From contig NZ_JAKGAM010000004.1 in the NCBI RefSeq assembly GCF_023061285.1, positions 62,001-126,000 on the forward strand: a DNA stretch of 64,000 nt, read 5' to 3'. Made by a program: the position numbers and the translations under genes. Within the stretch, counting starts at the first letter, position 1; every line of letters begins with the position of its first letter. Positions 26,838 through 33,977 of the stretch are shown piece by piece. Origin of the DNA: Chromohalobacter nigrandesensis (GTDB taxonomy: Bacteria; Pseudomonadota; Gammaproteobacteria; Pseudomonadales; Halomonadaceae). The notes beneath the pieces are model-generated. The model did no database searches. It saw only the letters and a list, made by a program, of their open reading frames with translations, and was not told the origin of the DNA.

Positions 26838-27074
26838 ATGCCGTCGCTGGATATCATGCTCGACCTATCGCTGGAGACCTGCCGTTACCATTATGAAGGC
26901 GCGATGCAAACGGTGATCGCCACCAGCGTGGATGGGCGCCTGGTTAGCTTCCCCGCCACGGCGTTACGGCGCATCGTCACGCCGGATGGCGCACACGGTG
27001 TGTTCCGGCTGACGTTCAGCGAGGAGGGCAAGTTCATGTCGATGGTGGCGGTACAGCGTTGGGCGGGGGAATGA
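26838..27074 (+). CDS. DUF2835 family protein
   Basis: A small cytoplasmic protein of 78 residues matching DUF2835: LDLSLETCRYHYEGAMQTVI then ATSVDGRLVSFPATALRRIV and HGVFRLTFSEEGKFMSMVAV. The function of the family is unknown. The start is taken at ATG 26838, since the family is about 70 residues and the upstream part of the frame is the fliC promoter region; an ATG at 26853 is also possible. It is divergent from fliC. Confidence 0.8.
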   Translation: MPSLDIMLDLSLETCRYHYEGAMQTVIATSVDGRLVSFPATALRRIVTPDGAHGVFRLTFSEEGKFMSMVAVQRWAGE

Positions 27075-27134
27075 GGGGCGTTATACGTATATCAATATGG
27101 ATACTATAATATCTAAAAAATTATAATAAGTGCT

Positions 27135-27148
27135 ATAATAGCTATTAT
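27135..27148. promoter_or_regulatory. candidate HipB operator, 14-bp palindrome
   Basis: ATAATAGCTATTAT is a perfect palindrome 22 bp before hipB, overlapping a TATAAT (27134-27139). The surrounding 90 bp is very AT-rich against the neighbouring genes. Repression by the HipAB complex is plausible. Confidence 0.45.
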
Positions 27149-27170
27149 GGTATCTATAAAGGCGGTCTAA

Positions 27171-27449
27171 ATGCATCTGTCTCTTTTGACGGCGGCGGAC
27201 GTACAGCATGAGCTGGCGGGGGCGGTGCGTACGCGTCGCCGGGCACTCAAGTGGTCGCGCCAGCGCCTGGCGGAACGCAGCGGCGTGCCGGCGCCCACGA
27301 TCAAGAAGTTCGAGACGACAGGGCAGATCTCGCTGCGCCAGTTCCTGCTGCTGTGGCAGTGTGTCGACCGGCTGGAGCGTGTGGCCGCGCTCAGCGAGGC
27401 GCCGACACAAACGCCTCGCAGCATCGACGAGGTGCTCGCCGATGAGTGA
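27171..27449 (+). CDS. hipB: HipB-type XRE antitoxin
   Basis: A 92-residue helix-turn-helix protein: RTRRRALKWSRQRLAERSGV then PAPTIKKFETTGQISLRQFL is an XRE-family DNA-binding domain (about 15-70). It overlaps hipA by 8 bp (GATGAGTGA) and is the antitoxin/repressor of a hipBA pair. Its coding sequence recurs as two fragments, in swapped order, at 30150-30326 and 30760-30792. Confidence 0.88.
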   Translation: MHLSLLTAADVQHELAGAVRTRRRALKWSRQRLAERSGVPAPTIKKFETTGQISLRQFLLLWQCVDRLERVAALSEAPTQTPRSIDEVLADE

Positions 27450-28734
27450 CTTTCAGCCCGTGCGGAAACTGGAGGTTGTGCGTCGTTTGCAACAAGGCGG
27501 CGAATGCCGCGTCGGTGTGCTGGCACAGAGCACGAGAGGCGTGTTCTTTCAGTACGATGACGCCTACGTGGACGCCTATCACAGTCTGTCGCCATTTCTG
27601 TTGCCTTTCGATACCCAACTACATACGGCGCCGGCTTCTCCCCATCACGGTATCCATGGCCTTTTTGCGGACTCCTTGCCGGATGGATGGGGTTTGATGT
27701 TGATGGATCGTGTTTTTCGTCAACATGGCATCGCGCCTCGGCAGGTGACGGCGATGGATCGCCTGGCTTATGTCGGGGATCGCGGCATGGGAGCGTTGCG
27801 TTTTCGCCCGCTGTCACCTTACGTCCATCAGCCGAGCGATCACTGGATCGATATAGGCCGATTGGGCGAAGAAGCCAGGCAGTTGTTCGAAGGGCAAACC
27901 GAGACAGTGTTAGAGGCGCTCGCGGAAGCAGGAAGTTCCGGGGGGGCGCGGCCGAAAGCGCAGCTTTATTTCTCATCGGCATCGTCACAGCATGCCAGTA
28001 CCCACCCTCAGGAAGGGCTTTCGCCGTGGCTGGTGAAATTCACGTCGTCCTCACTATCGCTCGGCCATGAGGAGGGGCTTTGCGAAGCCGCTTATCTCTC
28101 GATGGCCGCGAGCGCGGGAATCGATGTGCCTGAATGGCGCTTGCTACCGCCACCCAATGGGGCGCCAGCGGTGGCCTGGTTGGCCACGAAGCGATTCGAT
28201 TGCGCCACGCAGAACGGGCAAGGGCGTTATCACTTGCATAGTGCCTGTGGGCTATTGGATGCAGACTTCCGATTACCTTCGCTGGACTACGAAGACCTGA
28301 TAAAAGCCGGTCAGATTTTGTGCGGCGCCCCGCGTGTTGGGCAAGCCTTGTTTCGTCGGGCGATATTCAACCTTCTGGCGGTCAATCAGGATGACCACAG
28401 CAAGAACTGGGCGTTTCTCATGGACGATGCCGGCCAATGGTCCTTGGCGCCATTTTATGATGTCACGTTCAGTCCGAGCCCTTTTGGGGAACATGCCACG
28501 GCGTATTGCGGTCATGGCAAGACACCGCCCCGCAATACGCTCCAGCGATTGGCCGATCAAGCGGGCTTCACTCGTTGGTCGCAGGCGCGCGAGGTGATCG
28601 AGGAGGTAGCCGATGGCGTCCAGCAGTGGGCGCGAGTGTCGGATGAGCTTGGTGTTTCTCGCGGCACACGTCAGCTTATTCAGAAGGCGCTGGATGATAC
28701 CCACGAGTACGCTAAGACGCTCTTGGCTGGTTGA
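27442..28734 (+). CDS. hipA: HipA family serine/threonine kinase toxin
   Basis: The 430-residue toxin kinase is of normal length. The start ATG 27442 overlaps the hipB stop, with GAGG upstream. Features: N-terminal subdomain with GLFADSLPDGWGLMLMDRVF, the Ser-rich Gly loop EAGSSGGARPKAQLYF, the catalytic NQDDHSKNWAFLMDD (Asp, His, Asn) and the DFG-like region YDVTFSP. HipA proteins phosphorylate aminoacyl-tRNA synthetases and induce persistence. The gene appears intact. Confidence 0.92.
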   Translation: MSDFQPVRKLEVVRRLQQGGECRVGVLAQSTRGVFFQYDDAYVDAYHSLSPFLLPFDTQLHTAPASPHHGIHGLFADSLPDGWGLMLMDRVFRQHGIAPRQVTAMDRLAYVGDRGMGALRFRPLSPYVHQPSDHWIDIGRLGEEARQLFEGQTETVLEALAEAGSSGGARPKAQLYFSSASSQHASTHPQEGLSPWLVKFTSSSLSLGHEEGLCEAAYLSMAASAGIDVPEWRLLPPPNGAPAVAWLATKRFDCATQNGQGRYHLHSACGLLDADFRLPSLDYEDLIKAGQILCGAPRVGQALFRRAIFNLLAVNQDDHSKNWAFLMDDAGQWSLAPFYDVTFSPSPFGEHATAYCGHGKTPPRNTLQRLADQAGFTRWSQAREVIEEVADGVQQWARVSDELGVSRGTRQLIQKALDDTHEYAKTLLAG

Positions 28735-28767
28735 CCCGAGACCGTAGAGCCGGCCACCTTCGCCCAG

Positions 28768-29048
28768 CTAACTATCTTGAAATTCCTGGGCGATGTAGCC
28801 GAGTTGCTTCATTATCTCGGTGTCGCGCGCCAGCGCATGAGCATCGGGTTGGAGTAGAGCCACGATCAAAATAGGTATGGTTCGTTGAAGATCGAGTCAC
28901 GTCCGAACGTTTCTGGCAAGTCGGCGGTTTCAGACGAAACGTAAGCGTAGAAGCTGTTCAGAATATCCTGCCGAAGGGAAGGATACCTCTCCGACAAGTC
29001 ACTCAATGCCTGATCAAAGAGGGGGTGCGTGTCGATCTGAACGGACAT
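28768..29048 (-). pseudogene. yafO: YafO-family toxin remnant, internally deleted and frameshifted
   Basis: The first frame (ATG 29048 to stop 28866) encodes 60 residues with ADLPETFGRDSIFNEPY, matching the LPDIFGRD segment of E. coli YafO. Then, shifted by one base, the DNA encodes LIVALLQPDAHALARDTEIM and KQLGYIAQEFQDS to TAG at 28768, matching the YafO C-terminus (LIAILKPEPHKLARDNNQMH). The roughly 55 residues normally between these two blocks are missing. So the gene carries an internal deletion plus a frameshift and is probably dead. A 179-residue ORF lies directly upstream in antitoxin position. Confidence 0.7.
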
Positions 29049-29062
29049 GTGCATGCCGTGTT

Positions 29063-29602
29063 CTATCCGCACTTTTCTCGGAGAAGCCGGGTGTTGACGC
29101 GTGCAAGCTCTCGCAGACCTTCCGGGTCTGCCGTGGAAGGAACACTGGACTGTGCCCCTGGCGTCTTTTGCCGAATCAGGTTTACTACGAGGCTGGCATT
29201 GGAGCGAGCTTTTGCTGTCGCGCGGCGCAATGGCATCATAATGTCGCGAATAACCTGGTGCTCGGCCATGCCCCTGTCCATCTCGGCCTCGCTTTCGCGC
29301 ATCTCGTCGAGCATTCTTTGAAAGGGCGCCGCACTTGGGGGCTTACCAGGGACTTCGGTCTCTAGAATCCGGTAGGTGGCCCACAGCAATTCAGCTAGCT
29401 CGAGAGAGTCTTTGCGTGTTTCCTCGCATACAGCGCGTAACTTGGCTACTGCTGATTGAGTATCGGCAGTAGCCGGTTGGTGAGAAAGCGCATCGGTTGC
29501 GCGCAGGGCGTTGCCCACTCCCATCGCTGTGGCGTAGGCCGATGCCATCACCTCGAAGTCGGGCTGCTTGGGTGGTGTGTGTTGCTGAAAATCCATCATC
29601 AT
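29063..29602 (-). CDS. unknown protein in antitoxin position upstream of yafO remnant
   Basis: An unrecognised 179-residue, largely helical and charged protein starting MMMDFQQHTPPKQPDFEVMA, with no membrane segment. A good ribosome site (GGAGG, 8 nt) precedes three consecutive ATG codons. Its stop lies 14 nt before the yafO remnant, the layout of an antitoxin-toxin operon. It is unlike the Phd-family YafN antitoxin of E. coli. It may be an alternative antitoxin or simply a neighbour. Confidence 0.6.
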   Translation of the reverse strand: MMMDFQQHTPPKQPDFEVMASAYATAMGVGNALRATDALSHQPATADTQSAVAKLRAVCEETRKDSLELAELLWATYRILETEVPGKPPSAAPFQRMLDEMRESEAEMDRGMAEHQVIRDIMMPLRRATAKARSNASLVVNLIRQKTPGAQSSVPSTADPEGLRELARVNTRLLREKCG

Positions 29603-29841
29603 GTGTGGATCCTCCGGGAGGAAGCCTCATTCTATGTGGCGCCATTTAATCGGACACCGAGTCGTTATTCTAGTTCTGTCATGACACAACGTCTATGGGG
29701 CACAGGGCTCTCGAATGCTGAGGGATTCGGGGTTAAGCGGTAGAGCGGCCTGTGAGCCCGGGGGCGTCATGATGCGCAGCCCCCAGAAAAAGACGATAAT
29801 GCCGGATACTAACGGCTGTAACTGAATATGAGGTTTATGCC

Positions 29842-30129
29842 ATGTCGATGAAAAACCCTCCGCATCCGGGGAGGATGTTGCGGCGTCGCATCGTTCCTGC
29901 CCTGAATATGAGCGTGACCGAGCTAGCGGAAAAGTTGGGCATGTCTCGCAACTCGGTGTCTCGCGTGTTGAATGAGCATGCTGCCATTTCTCCCGATTTC
30001 GCCGTTCGCCTTGAGTCTGGCGGCCTCGGTGAGGCAGCGCATTGGCTGCGCATGCAGGCGGCTCACGATCTCGCCGAGGCGAAAGCCAAAGAAAAGAACC
30101 ACATTGAGAGCTTCGCTCAGACTGCGTAA
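29842..30129 (+). CDS. higA: HigA family antitoxin without an adjacent higB
   Basis: A 95-residue XRE-family antitoxin: NPPHPGRMLRRRIVPALNMS then VTELAEKLGMSRNSVSRVLN and EHAAISPDFAVRLES is the classic HigA sequence. GAGG lies 8 nt before the ATG. HigB is normally encoded immediately upstream, but the 240 bp before higA carry no RelE-like frame, so this is an orphan. The stop codon is the first part of a 22-bp repeat shared with the end of the DUF2442 gene. Confidence 0.88.
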   Translation: MSMKNPPHPGRMLRRRIVPALNMSVTELAEKLGMSRNSVSRVLNEHAAISPDFAVRLESGGLGEAAHWLRMQAAHDLAEAKAKEKNHIESFAQTA

Positions 30130-30144
30130 GTCTCTGCGCAGGCC
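30123..30144 (+). repeat. 22-bp repeat R1 at the higA stop
   Basis: It begins TGCGTAAGTCTCTGC, includes the last bases and TAA of higA, and ends CAGGCC. It matches 30733-30754 at 21 of 22 positions. In both copies the TAA is the stop codon of the gene to the left, and the sequence to the right is a piece of hipB. Confidence 0.8.
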
Positions 30145-30149
30145 TAGCA

Positions 30150-30326
30150 GAGCGCAGCGGCGTGCCGGCGCCCACGATCAAGAAGTTCGAGACGACAGGG
30201 CAGATCTCGCTGCGCCAGTTCCTGCTGCTGTGGCAATGTGTCGACCGGCTGGAGCGTGTGGCCGCGCTCAGCGAGACGCCGACACAAACGCCCCGCAGCA
30301 TCGACGAGGTGCTCGCCGATGAGTGA
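30150..30326 (+). pseudogene. hipB duplicate, 3' part
   Basis: This matches 27273-27449 of hipB with 4 mismatches in 177 bp, including the final GATGAGTGA. It lacks the first third of the gene. The missing upstream piece is found 430 bp further on at 30760-30792. The copied end supplies the ribosome site and ATG for the next ORF. Confidence 0.88.
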
Positions 30327-30483
30327 TGTCGAGCGTGAGAAGGTCGCAAAGTTCTGGCTGGATCCCGTTGAGCTACAATCGAGCAAACGCCTGCGTGCCC
30401 ATGAGATTAATCAGCTTTGCAAGATAGTCGAACGGCATCAGGTCCAGTTTTTGGAGGCATGGTATGCGTACTTTGAATCTTGA
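30319..30483 (+). CDS. truncated DUF4160 protein started from captured hipB sequence
   Basis: A 54-residue ORF with KVAKFWLDPVELQSSKRLRA then HEINQLCKIVERHQVQFLEA WY, the C-terminal half of DUF4160, a family usually paired with DUF2442 in candidate toxin-antitoxin modules. The N-terminal half is gone. The ATG and the GAGGTG ribosome site come from the hipB duplicate, at exactly the position where hipA starts after the real hipB. It overlaps the DUF2442 gene by 20 bp. It is probably non-functional, though translatable. Confidence 0.65.
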   Translation: MSDVEREKVAKFWLDPVELQSSKRLRAHEINQLCKIVERHQVQFLEAWYAYFES

Positions 30484-30739
30484 ATCCGATCCGTTGGCTG
30501 TTGAAGTTAGCTTCACGGCTGACACGTTTCGTGTCGCGCTGGACGATGGCCGAGAGCTGTCGATTCCGCTGGCGTGGTTTCCTCGTCTTCTGCATGCCAC
30601 CTCGGAGCAGCGTGAACAGTGGGAGCTGATTGGGCGTGGCGAAGGTCTGCACTGGGAAGCGCTGGACGAGGATATTTCCGTTGCCGGTCTGCTGGCCGGT
30701 CGTGGCGATCAGACTCGCGGCCGTAAGGACGTTGCGTAA
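30464..30739 (+). CDS. DUF2442 family protein (partner of DUF4160)
   Basis: A 91-residue protein with the DUF2442 pattern: VEVSFTADTFRVALDDGREL then SIPLAWFPRLLHATSEQREQ, and GRGEGLHWEALDEDISVAGL with LLAG. GGAG lies 8 nt before the ATG. It overlaps the truncated DUF4160 frame, as in intact pairs. The stop codon lies within the second copy of the 22-bp repeat. Confidence 0.85.
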   Translation: MRTLNLESDPLAVEVSFTADTFRVALDDGRELSIPLAWFPRLLHATSEQREQWELIGRGEGLHWEALDEDISVAGLLAGRGDQTRGRKDVA

Positions 30740-30754
30740 GTCTCTGCACAGGCC
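30733..30754 (+). repeat. 22-bp repeat R2 at the DUF2442 stop
   Basis: The second copy of the repeat found at 30123-30144, with one mismatch. It contains the GCG TAA end of the DUF2442 gene and is followed by a hipB fragment. Confidence 0.8.
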
Positions 30755-30759
30755 CGAAG

Positions 30760-30792
30760 CGGGCACTCAAGTGGTCGCGCGAGCGCCTCGCG
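30760..30792 (+). pseudogene. hipB duplicate, upstream fragment
   Basis: This matches hipB 27240-27272 with 2 mismatches in 33 bp. Its right end is the exact base before the left end of the other fragment (27273), so the two pieces together rebuild hipB 27240-27449, but in swapped order. Confidence 0.75.
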
Positions 30793-30903
30793 AAGTGTTG
30801 TTGTCAGGTGGTGGGGTGTCGGTAGCCACGAATGACGCCATTGGCATCCGGTTACTCCTTGATGCATCCTTGACCGAACGGACAGCATGAGGTGAAAGAC
30901 GCG

Positions 30904-31920
30904 ATGACGACGAGCGAGACGGCGATGACGGCTTGGCTGCGAGCGTTGCCCAAGGCGGAGCTGCACCTGCATATCGAGGGCACGCTGGAGCCGGAGCTGA
31001 TGTTCGCCCTGGCCGAGCGCAATGGTGTGACGTTACCGCACGACTCGGTAGAGGCGGTGCGCGCGGCATACGATTTCGAGGATCTGCCGTCGTTCCTCGG
31101 TTTGTATTACCAGGGTATGAGCGTGCTGCACACGCAGGACGATTTCTACGATCTGGCGATGGCGTATTTCGCCCGTGCCAAGGAAGATGGCGTGGCGCAT
31201 GTCGAGCTGTCGTTCGATCCGCAGGCGCATTTGGTGCGTGGCGTGCCGCTCGAGGCGCCGTTCGAGGGGCTGCTGGCCGCGTGTCGTGAGGCCGAGTCGC
31301 GCTACGCTATTTCCTCGGCGTTGATCATGAGCTTTCTGCGCGATCGCGATTCTGCCGAGGCGCTGGAGGTGTTCGAACAGGCGACGCCGTGGCACGCGAT
31401 GATCGATGCGGTGGGGCTGGATAGCGCTGAGCGTGACAATCCGCCGGGGCGTTTTGCCGAGGTGTTCGCGCGAGCGCGTGAGAAGGGTATTCCTGGTGTG
31501 GCGCATGCCGGAGAAGAAGGCCCCGCCGCTTATATCCGCGAAGCCTGGGAGGCGCTTGAGGTGTGCCGCATCGATCACGGCGTGCGCTGCCTGGAAGACC
31601 CCGACCTGGTCGCGCGGTTGCGCGATGCCCGCATACCGCTGACGGTGTGCCCGCTGTCCAACGTCAAGCTCAAGGTGACCGACACGCTGGCCGAGCATCC
31701 GTTGCCCGCCCTGCGCGAAGCGGGGCTCAACGTTACCCTCAATTCGGACGACCCCGCCTATTTCGGCGGCGGCATGCTGGATAACTACGCCGCCTGCCAT
31801 ACCGCCTTCGACTGGACCCGCGACGACTTCATCGATATGACTCGCAACGCCCTGCAGGCCGCCTTCATGGCTGAAGAAAGGCGTGAGGCGTTGTTGGAAA
31901 AGCTGCGAGGGGTTGCTTGA
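30904..31920 (+). CDS. adenine deaminase (adenosine deaminase superfamily)
   Basis: A cytoplasmic zinc enzyme of purine salvage. The 338-residue product (ATG 30904; GAGG about 10 nt upstream, GTG 30892 less likely) has the HxH zinc site in KAELHLHIEGTLEPELMFAL, then VAHAGEEGP, RIDHGVR and LNSDDPAYFGGG. The EGTLEPELMFALAERN and FDPQAH segments match bacterial and fungal adenine aminohydrolases (for example the Pseudomonas enzyme) better than true adenosine deaminases, so adenine to hypoxanthine is the likely reaction. It sits alone between two toxin-antitoxin remnants. Confidence 0.85.
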   Translation: MTTSETAMTAWLRALPKAELHLHIEGTLEPELMFALAERNGVTLPHDSVEAVRAAYDFEDLPSFLGLYYQGMSVLHTQDDFYDLAMAYFARAKEDGVAHVELSFDPQAHLVRGVPLEAPFEGLLAACREAESRYAISSALIMSFLRDRDSAEALEVFEQATPWHAMIDAVGLDSAERDNPPGRFAEVFARAREKGIPGVAHAGEEGPAAYIREAWEALEVCRIDHGVRCLEDPDLVARLRDARIPLTVCPLSNVKLKVTDTLAEHPLPALREAGLNVTLNSDDPAYFGGGMLDNYAACHTAFDWTRDDFIDMTRNALQAAFMAEERREALLEKLRGVA

Positions 31921-31993
31921 ATTCAGGGCGGTGAAGGGCAGTTTTGCAGTGCTGTAAGTCCCCAGCTATTGGGTAGCCGTTGCCAGTGGGCGA

Positions 31994-32155
31994 TCAACTT
32001 GCGCTTGTGTTCGGGGTGCATCGGCGCGTCTTGAAGAAGTCACGAAATGCCGTATCGAAGGTCATGACGTTACGTCCCCCTTGATAGCCGACCAAATGGC
32101 CGACACGCGTGCCGTGCAAGCTGATTTCGAGCACGGAGACAGACTCGTTCTTCAT
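31994..32155 (-). pseudogene. hipA2, truncated after about 45 codons
   Basis: Directly overlapping the hipB2 stop (ATGA), a 53-codon frame reads VSVLEISLHGTRVGHLVGYQ then GGRNVMTFDTAFRDFF, the N-terminal strand pattern of HipA, and then runs into unrelated residues and a stop. The rest of hipA (over 350 residues) is absent; adenine deaminase lies beyond. A further short frame (31929-32025, starting MHPEHKRKLIAHWQRLPNSW) is not recognised. Confidence 0.6.
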
Positions 32156-32466
32156 GCGTCATGCCCGTGCGATGAACTGTCGGGCCCATCCAGCAGGCCT
32201 TGCCAGGGGTCGGCATCGAGCGGGCGCTCGGTAACGCCACGCTGGCCACCGAGTACCGCCTGGACGGCATACAGCTTGTCTTGGGGGATGAGCATCAATT
32301 CGGCATTGAGCCCTGCGGCGACAAGGGTAAGGGAATCAAGGCGTGGATTGCCGCCGGCTTCCAGCCGTTGATATTGCTGGCGGCTCATGCCGATGCGTGG
32401 CTGCATATCGTGTTGCGTCAGCCCTAGGGCCTGGCGGCGATGCTTGATCTGATCGTGTAGTGACAT
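32152..32466 (-). CDS. HipB2, XRE-family regulator without a complete toxin
   Basis: A 104-residue helix-turn-helix protein: LHDQIKHRRQALGLTQHDMQ then PRIGMSRQQYQRLEAGGNPR. The C-terminal part (about 60-104) is acidic and of unknown role. ATG 32466 has no ribosome site. A perfect 9-bp inverted repeat lies 16-48 bp upstream as a likely operator. Its toxin gene is only a stub, so it survives as an orphan antitoxin or regulator. Confidence 0.82.
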   Translation of the reverse strand: MSLHDQIKHRRQALGLTQHDMQPRIGMSRQQYQRLEAGGNPRLDSLTLVAAGLNAELMLIPQDKLYAVQAVLGGQRGVTERPLDADPWQGLLDGPDSSSHGHDA

Positions 32467-32481
32467 ATTGCTTAGCAACTC

Positions 32482-32514
32482 ATAAGTTTCATTAAGGTCA
32501 ATATAGAAACTTAT
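32482..32514. promoter_or_regulatory. candidate HipB2 operator, inverted repeat
   Basis: ATAAGTTTC and GAAACTTAT are perfect inverted repeats separated by 15 bp, just upstream of hipB2 and overlapping a TTGACC on the minus strand. Further out, GCAACG-CATA-CGTTGC (32537-32552) is a second palindrome. Confidence 0.5.
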
Positions 32515-32578
32515 CCGTTGCTATACAAGCCATAAAGCAACGCATACGTTGCTGGTGGCATCCACTCGAACGAAAAAA

Positions 32579-32600
32579 GCCCCGTCCAAAAGGGCGGGGC
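32579..32600 (-). terminator. rho-independent terminator upstream of hipB2
   Basis: GCCCCGTCC-AAAA-GGGCGGGGC forms a 9-bp stem (one G-T pair) followed on the minus strand by TTTTTTCG. It would stop minus-strand transcripts coming from the 32.7-33 kb side. Confidence 0.75.
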
Positions 32601-32707
32601 GAAGCTTTGTACGCAGAGACTAGACTTGGGATGCAGCGTCGTCTCGAGGCGTATTCTATCCTGCCGGGCTGGCGACCTTAGCGATGAATTGGGCTCATTA
32701 ACCTACG

Positions 32708-32899
32708 TTAATCTTTGTGTTTGTGCAGTTTGTATCGGTGCAGGCAACGTGCCGGCGGTTTGGGTGGACGTCGTTGGCAATGGCTGAAACGTTCGGGGCC
32801 GTAATGCTGGGGTCTGCGCGCTTGCGTCTGGGATGGCGTGTCGTCGTGCAAGGCAAGGCGGATCAATAACAGGCTGAGAGCAACGGCGATGAGGTCCAT
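32708..32899 (-). CDS. small putative membrane protein
   Basis: A 63-residue ORF with GGGGGAG 8 nt before the ATG. It opens with one hydrophobic helix (MDLIAVALSLLLIRLAL) and continues with a basic, Pro- and His-rich tail. There is no recognised family. It is followed 108 nt later by a strong terminator on the same strand, supporting a transcription unit. Coding status is uncertain; an overlapping frame in this stretch has no ribosome site. Confidence 0.45.
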   Translation of the reverse strand: MDLIAVALSLLLIRLALHDDTPSQTQARRPQHYGPERFSHCQRRPPKPPARCLHRYKLHKHKD

Positions 32900-33039
32900 G
32901 GCATGACTCCCCCTGGGGCGTTGAGCATGCCATCAGTATGGTTCATTTCGGTAGGTTTCTCATGCCTGCTTAGCAAGTACACAAGGCGAAGGAAAAGGTT
33001 GTCACAGAGGCTTGGAAAGAGGCGGAGTCGGTGCGCTTA

Positions 33040-33492
33040 CTATACCCGCGAGCTGATGCGATTGAGCCCTTTGTGGCGTGAGCGCCCGTCGGCTTCGTAC
33101 ATCGTGCTGCCGGCGGCTTCCTTCAGGAAGTTGAGCATGCGCTGGTTCTGTTCCATGCGGTTCATGGCCAGCAAGCCATTGATGCGGTTGAGCTGACGCG
33201 CTTCTTCGCCGGTAGTGCGCAGTTGGTGCCAGCTTTCTTGTCGCTGTACCTCGATCGCGGCACGCTCGGCGCCTTGGCGGCTTTCGCCATGGCCTTGTTC
33301 ATGCAGCAGGCGGCGGCGTTCGGCGTCGAGCGTTTCCAGTTCGGCGGCGACCTGGGACTTGGCCTCGGCGAGGCGTTCCAGTTCGGGGCCATCGACCTCG
33401 CCCTGGGACAAGGATTGCCGTTCCTCGCGCAGCAAGGTGACGAAGCGCTGCATGGCGTCGAGTTGGCGATCCAGGGTGTCGGCGAGGGACAT
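33040..33492 (-). CDS. flgN: flagellar export chaperone FlgN
   Basis: The 150-residue chaperone for hook-filament junction proteins FlgK and FlgL. From ATG 33492 (AGGAACC just before it) it reads SLADTLDRQLDAMQRFVTLL then REERQSLSQGEVDGPELERL. It is helical throughout, with the C-terminal NRINGLLAMNRMEQNQRMLN typical of FlgN. It follows flgM on the same transcript, as in enterobacteria, so it is under the FliA promoter at 33874-33900. Confidence 0.88.
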   Translation of the reverse strand: MSLADTLDRQLDAMQRFVTLLREERQSLSQGEVDGPELERLAEAKSQVAAELETLDAERRRLLHEQGHGESRQGAERAAIEVQRQESWHQLRTTGEEARQLNRINGLLAMNRMEQNQRMLNFLKEAAGSTMYEADGRSRHKGLNRISSRV

Positions 33493-33548
33493 GGTTCCTT
33501 GTTCCTGTATTGATGGCGTTAATGGCAAGTCTGCTGCGGGCCTAGGCG

Positions 33549-33839
33549 TTAGCTCTTGGGCGTGTCGCCGAGCAGGTCGCGGACACTGTCGATCAAGCCA
33601 TCGGCGATCTTGCCTGTGTCGAGCTCCATCTGGCCATCGCTGATGGCCTGGCGGATCTCGTCGACACGCGCGGTGTCGATGTCCTGGCTGGTGTCGGCTT
33701 CATTGCTCTGACTCAGCGTGGTGATACTTGCCGGTGAATCGGTTTGTGCGGTGTCACTGCCATGCGGTGTACGCTGGGCAGCGTCACTTTGCTCACTCGG
33801 TGAGGGCTGAGTCGGTGGATGTAGATTGGAAATTTTCAC
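33549..33839 (-). CDS. flgM: anti-sigma28 factor FlgM
   Basis: It binds FliA until the hook is complete, then is exported. The start is GTG 33839, giving (M)KISNLHPPTQPSPSEQSD, the usual FlgM opening; the frame extends further upstream but crosses the promoter. The 96-residue protein has a disordered acidic N-terminal half and the FliA-binding helices DTARVDEIRQAISDGQMELD then TGKIADGLIDSVRDLLGDTP. A FliA promoter lies 35 bp upstream, giving autoregulatory feedback. Confidence 0.92.
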   Translation of the reverse strand: MKISNLHPPTQPSPSEQSDAAQRTPHGSDTAQTDSPASITTLSQSNEADTSQDIDTARVDEIRQAISDGQMELDTGKIADGLIDSVRDLLGDTPKS

Positions 33840-33873
33840 AATTGAGCTCTCTTGCAGCGCGGGCTTGTACCCT

Positions 33874-33900
33874 TTATCGGCCACGGTGATAAAAACTGTA
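33874..33900 (-). promoter_or_regulatory. FliA (sigma28) promoter of flgMN
   Basis: On the minus strand TACAGTTT-N11-GCCGATAA has one mismatch to the -35 and a perfect -10 and spacing, ending 35 bp before the flgM GTG. Confidence 0.85.
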
Positions 33901-33977
33901 GGGCACTGACCACACCTTTTTGCATGAGGTGAGCCACTGCCACGCTGCCGGTATTGTAGCGTCTGTTGACGTGTCTA

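Noticed and set aside
27167-27988. 273-codon frame antisense to hipBA, partly repeated at 29693-30349
   Set aside because: The similarity between the two frames is explained by the hipB duplication on the plus strand; no independent coding evidence.
30123-30760. integron-type attC sites at the 22-bp repeats
   Set aside because: The repeats lack the inverted RYYYAAC/GTTRRRY ends and the imperfect palindrome of attC, and no integrase is in the window.
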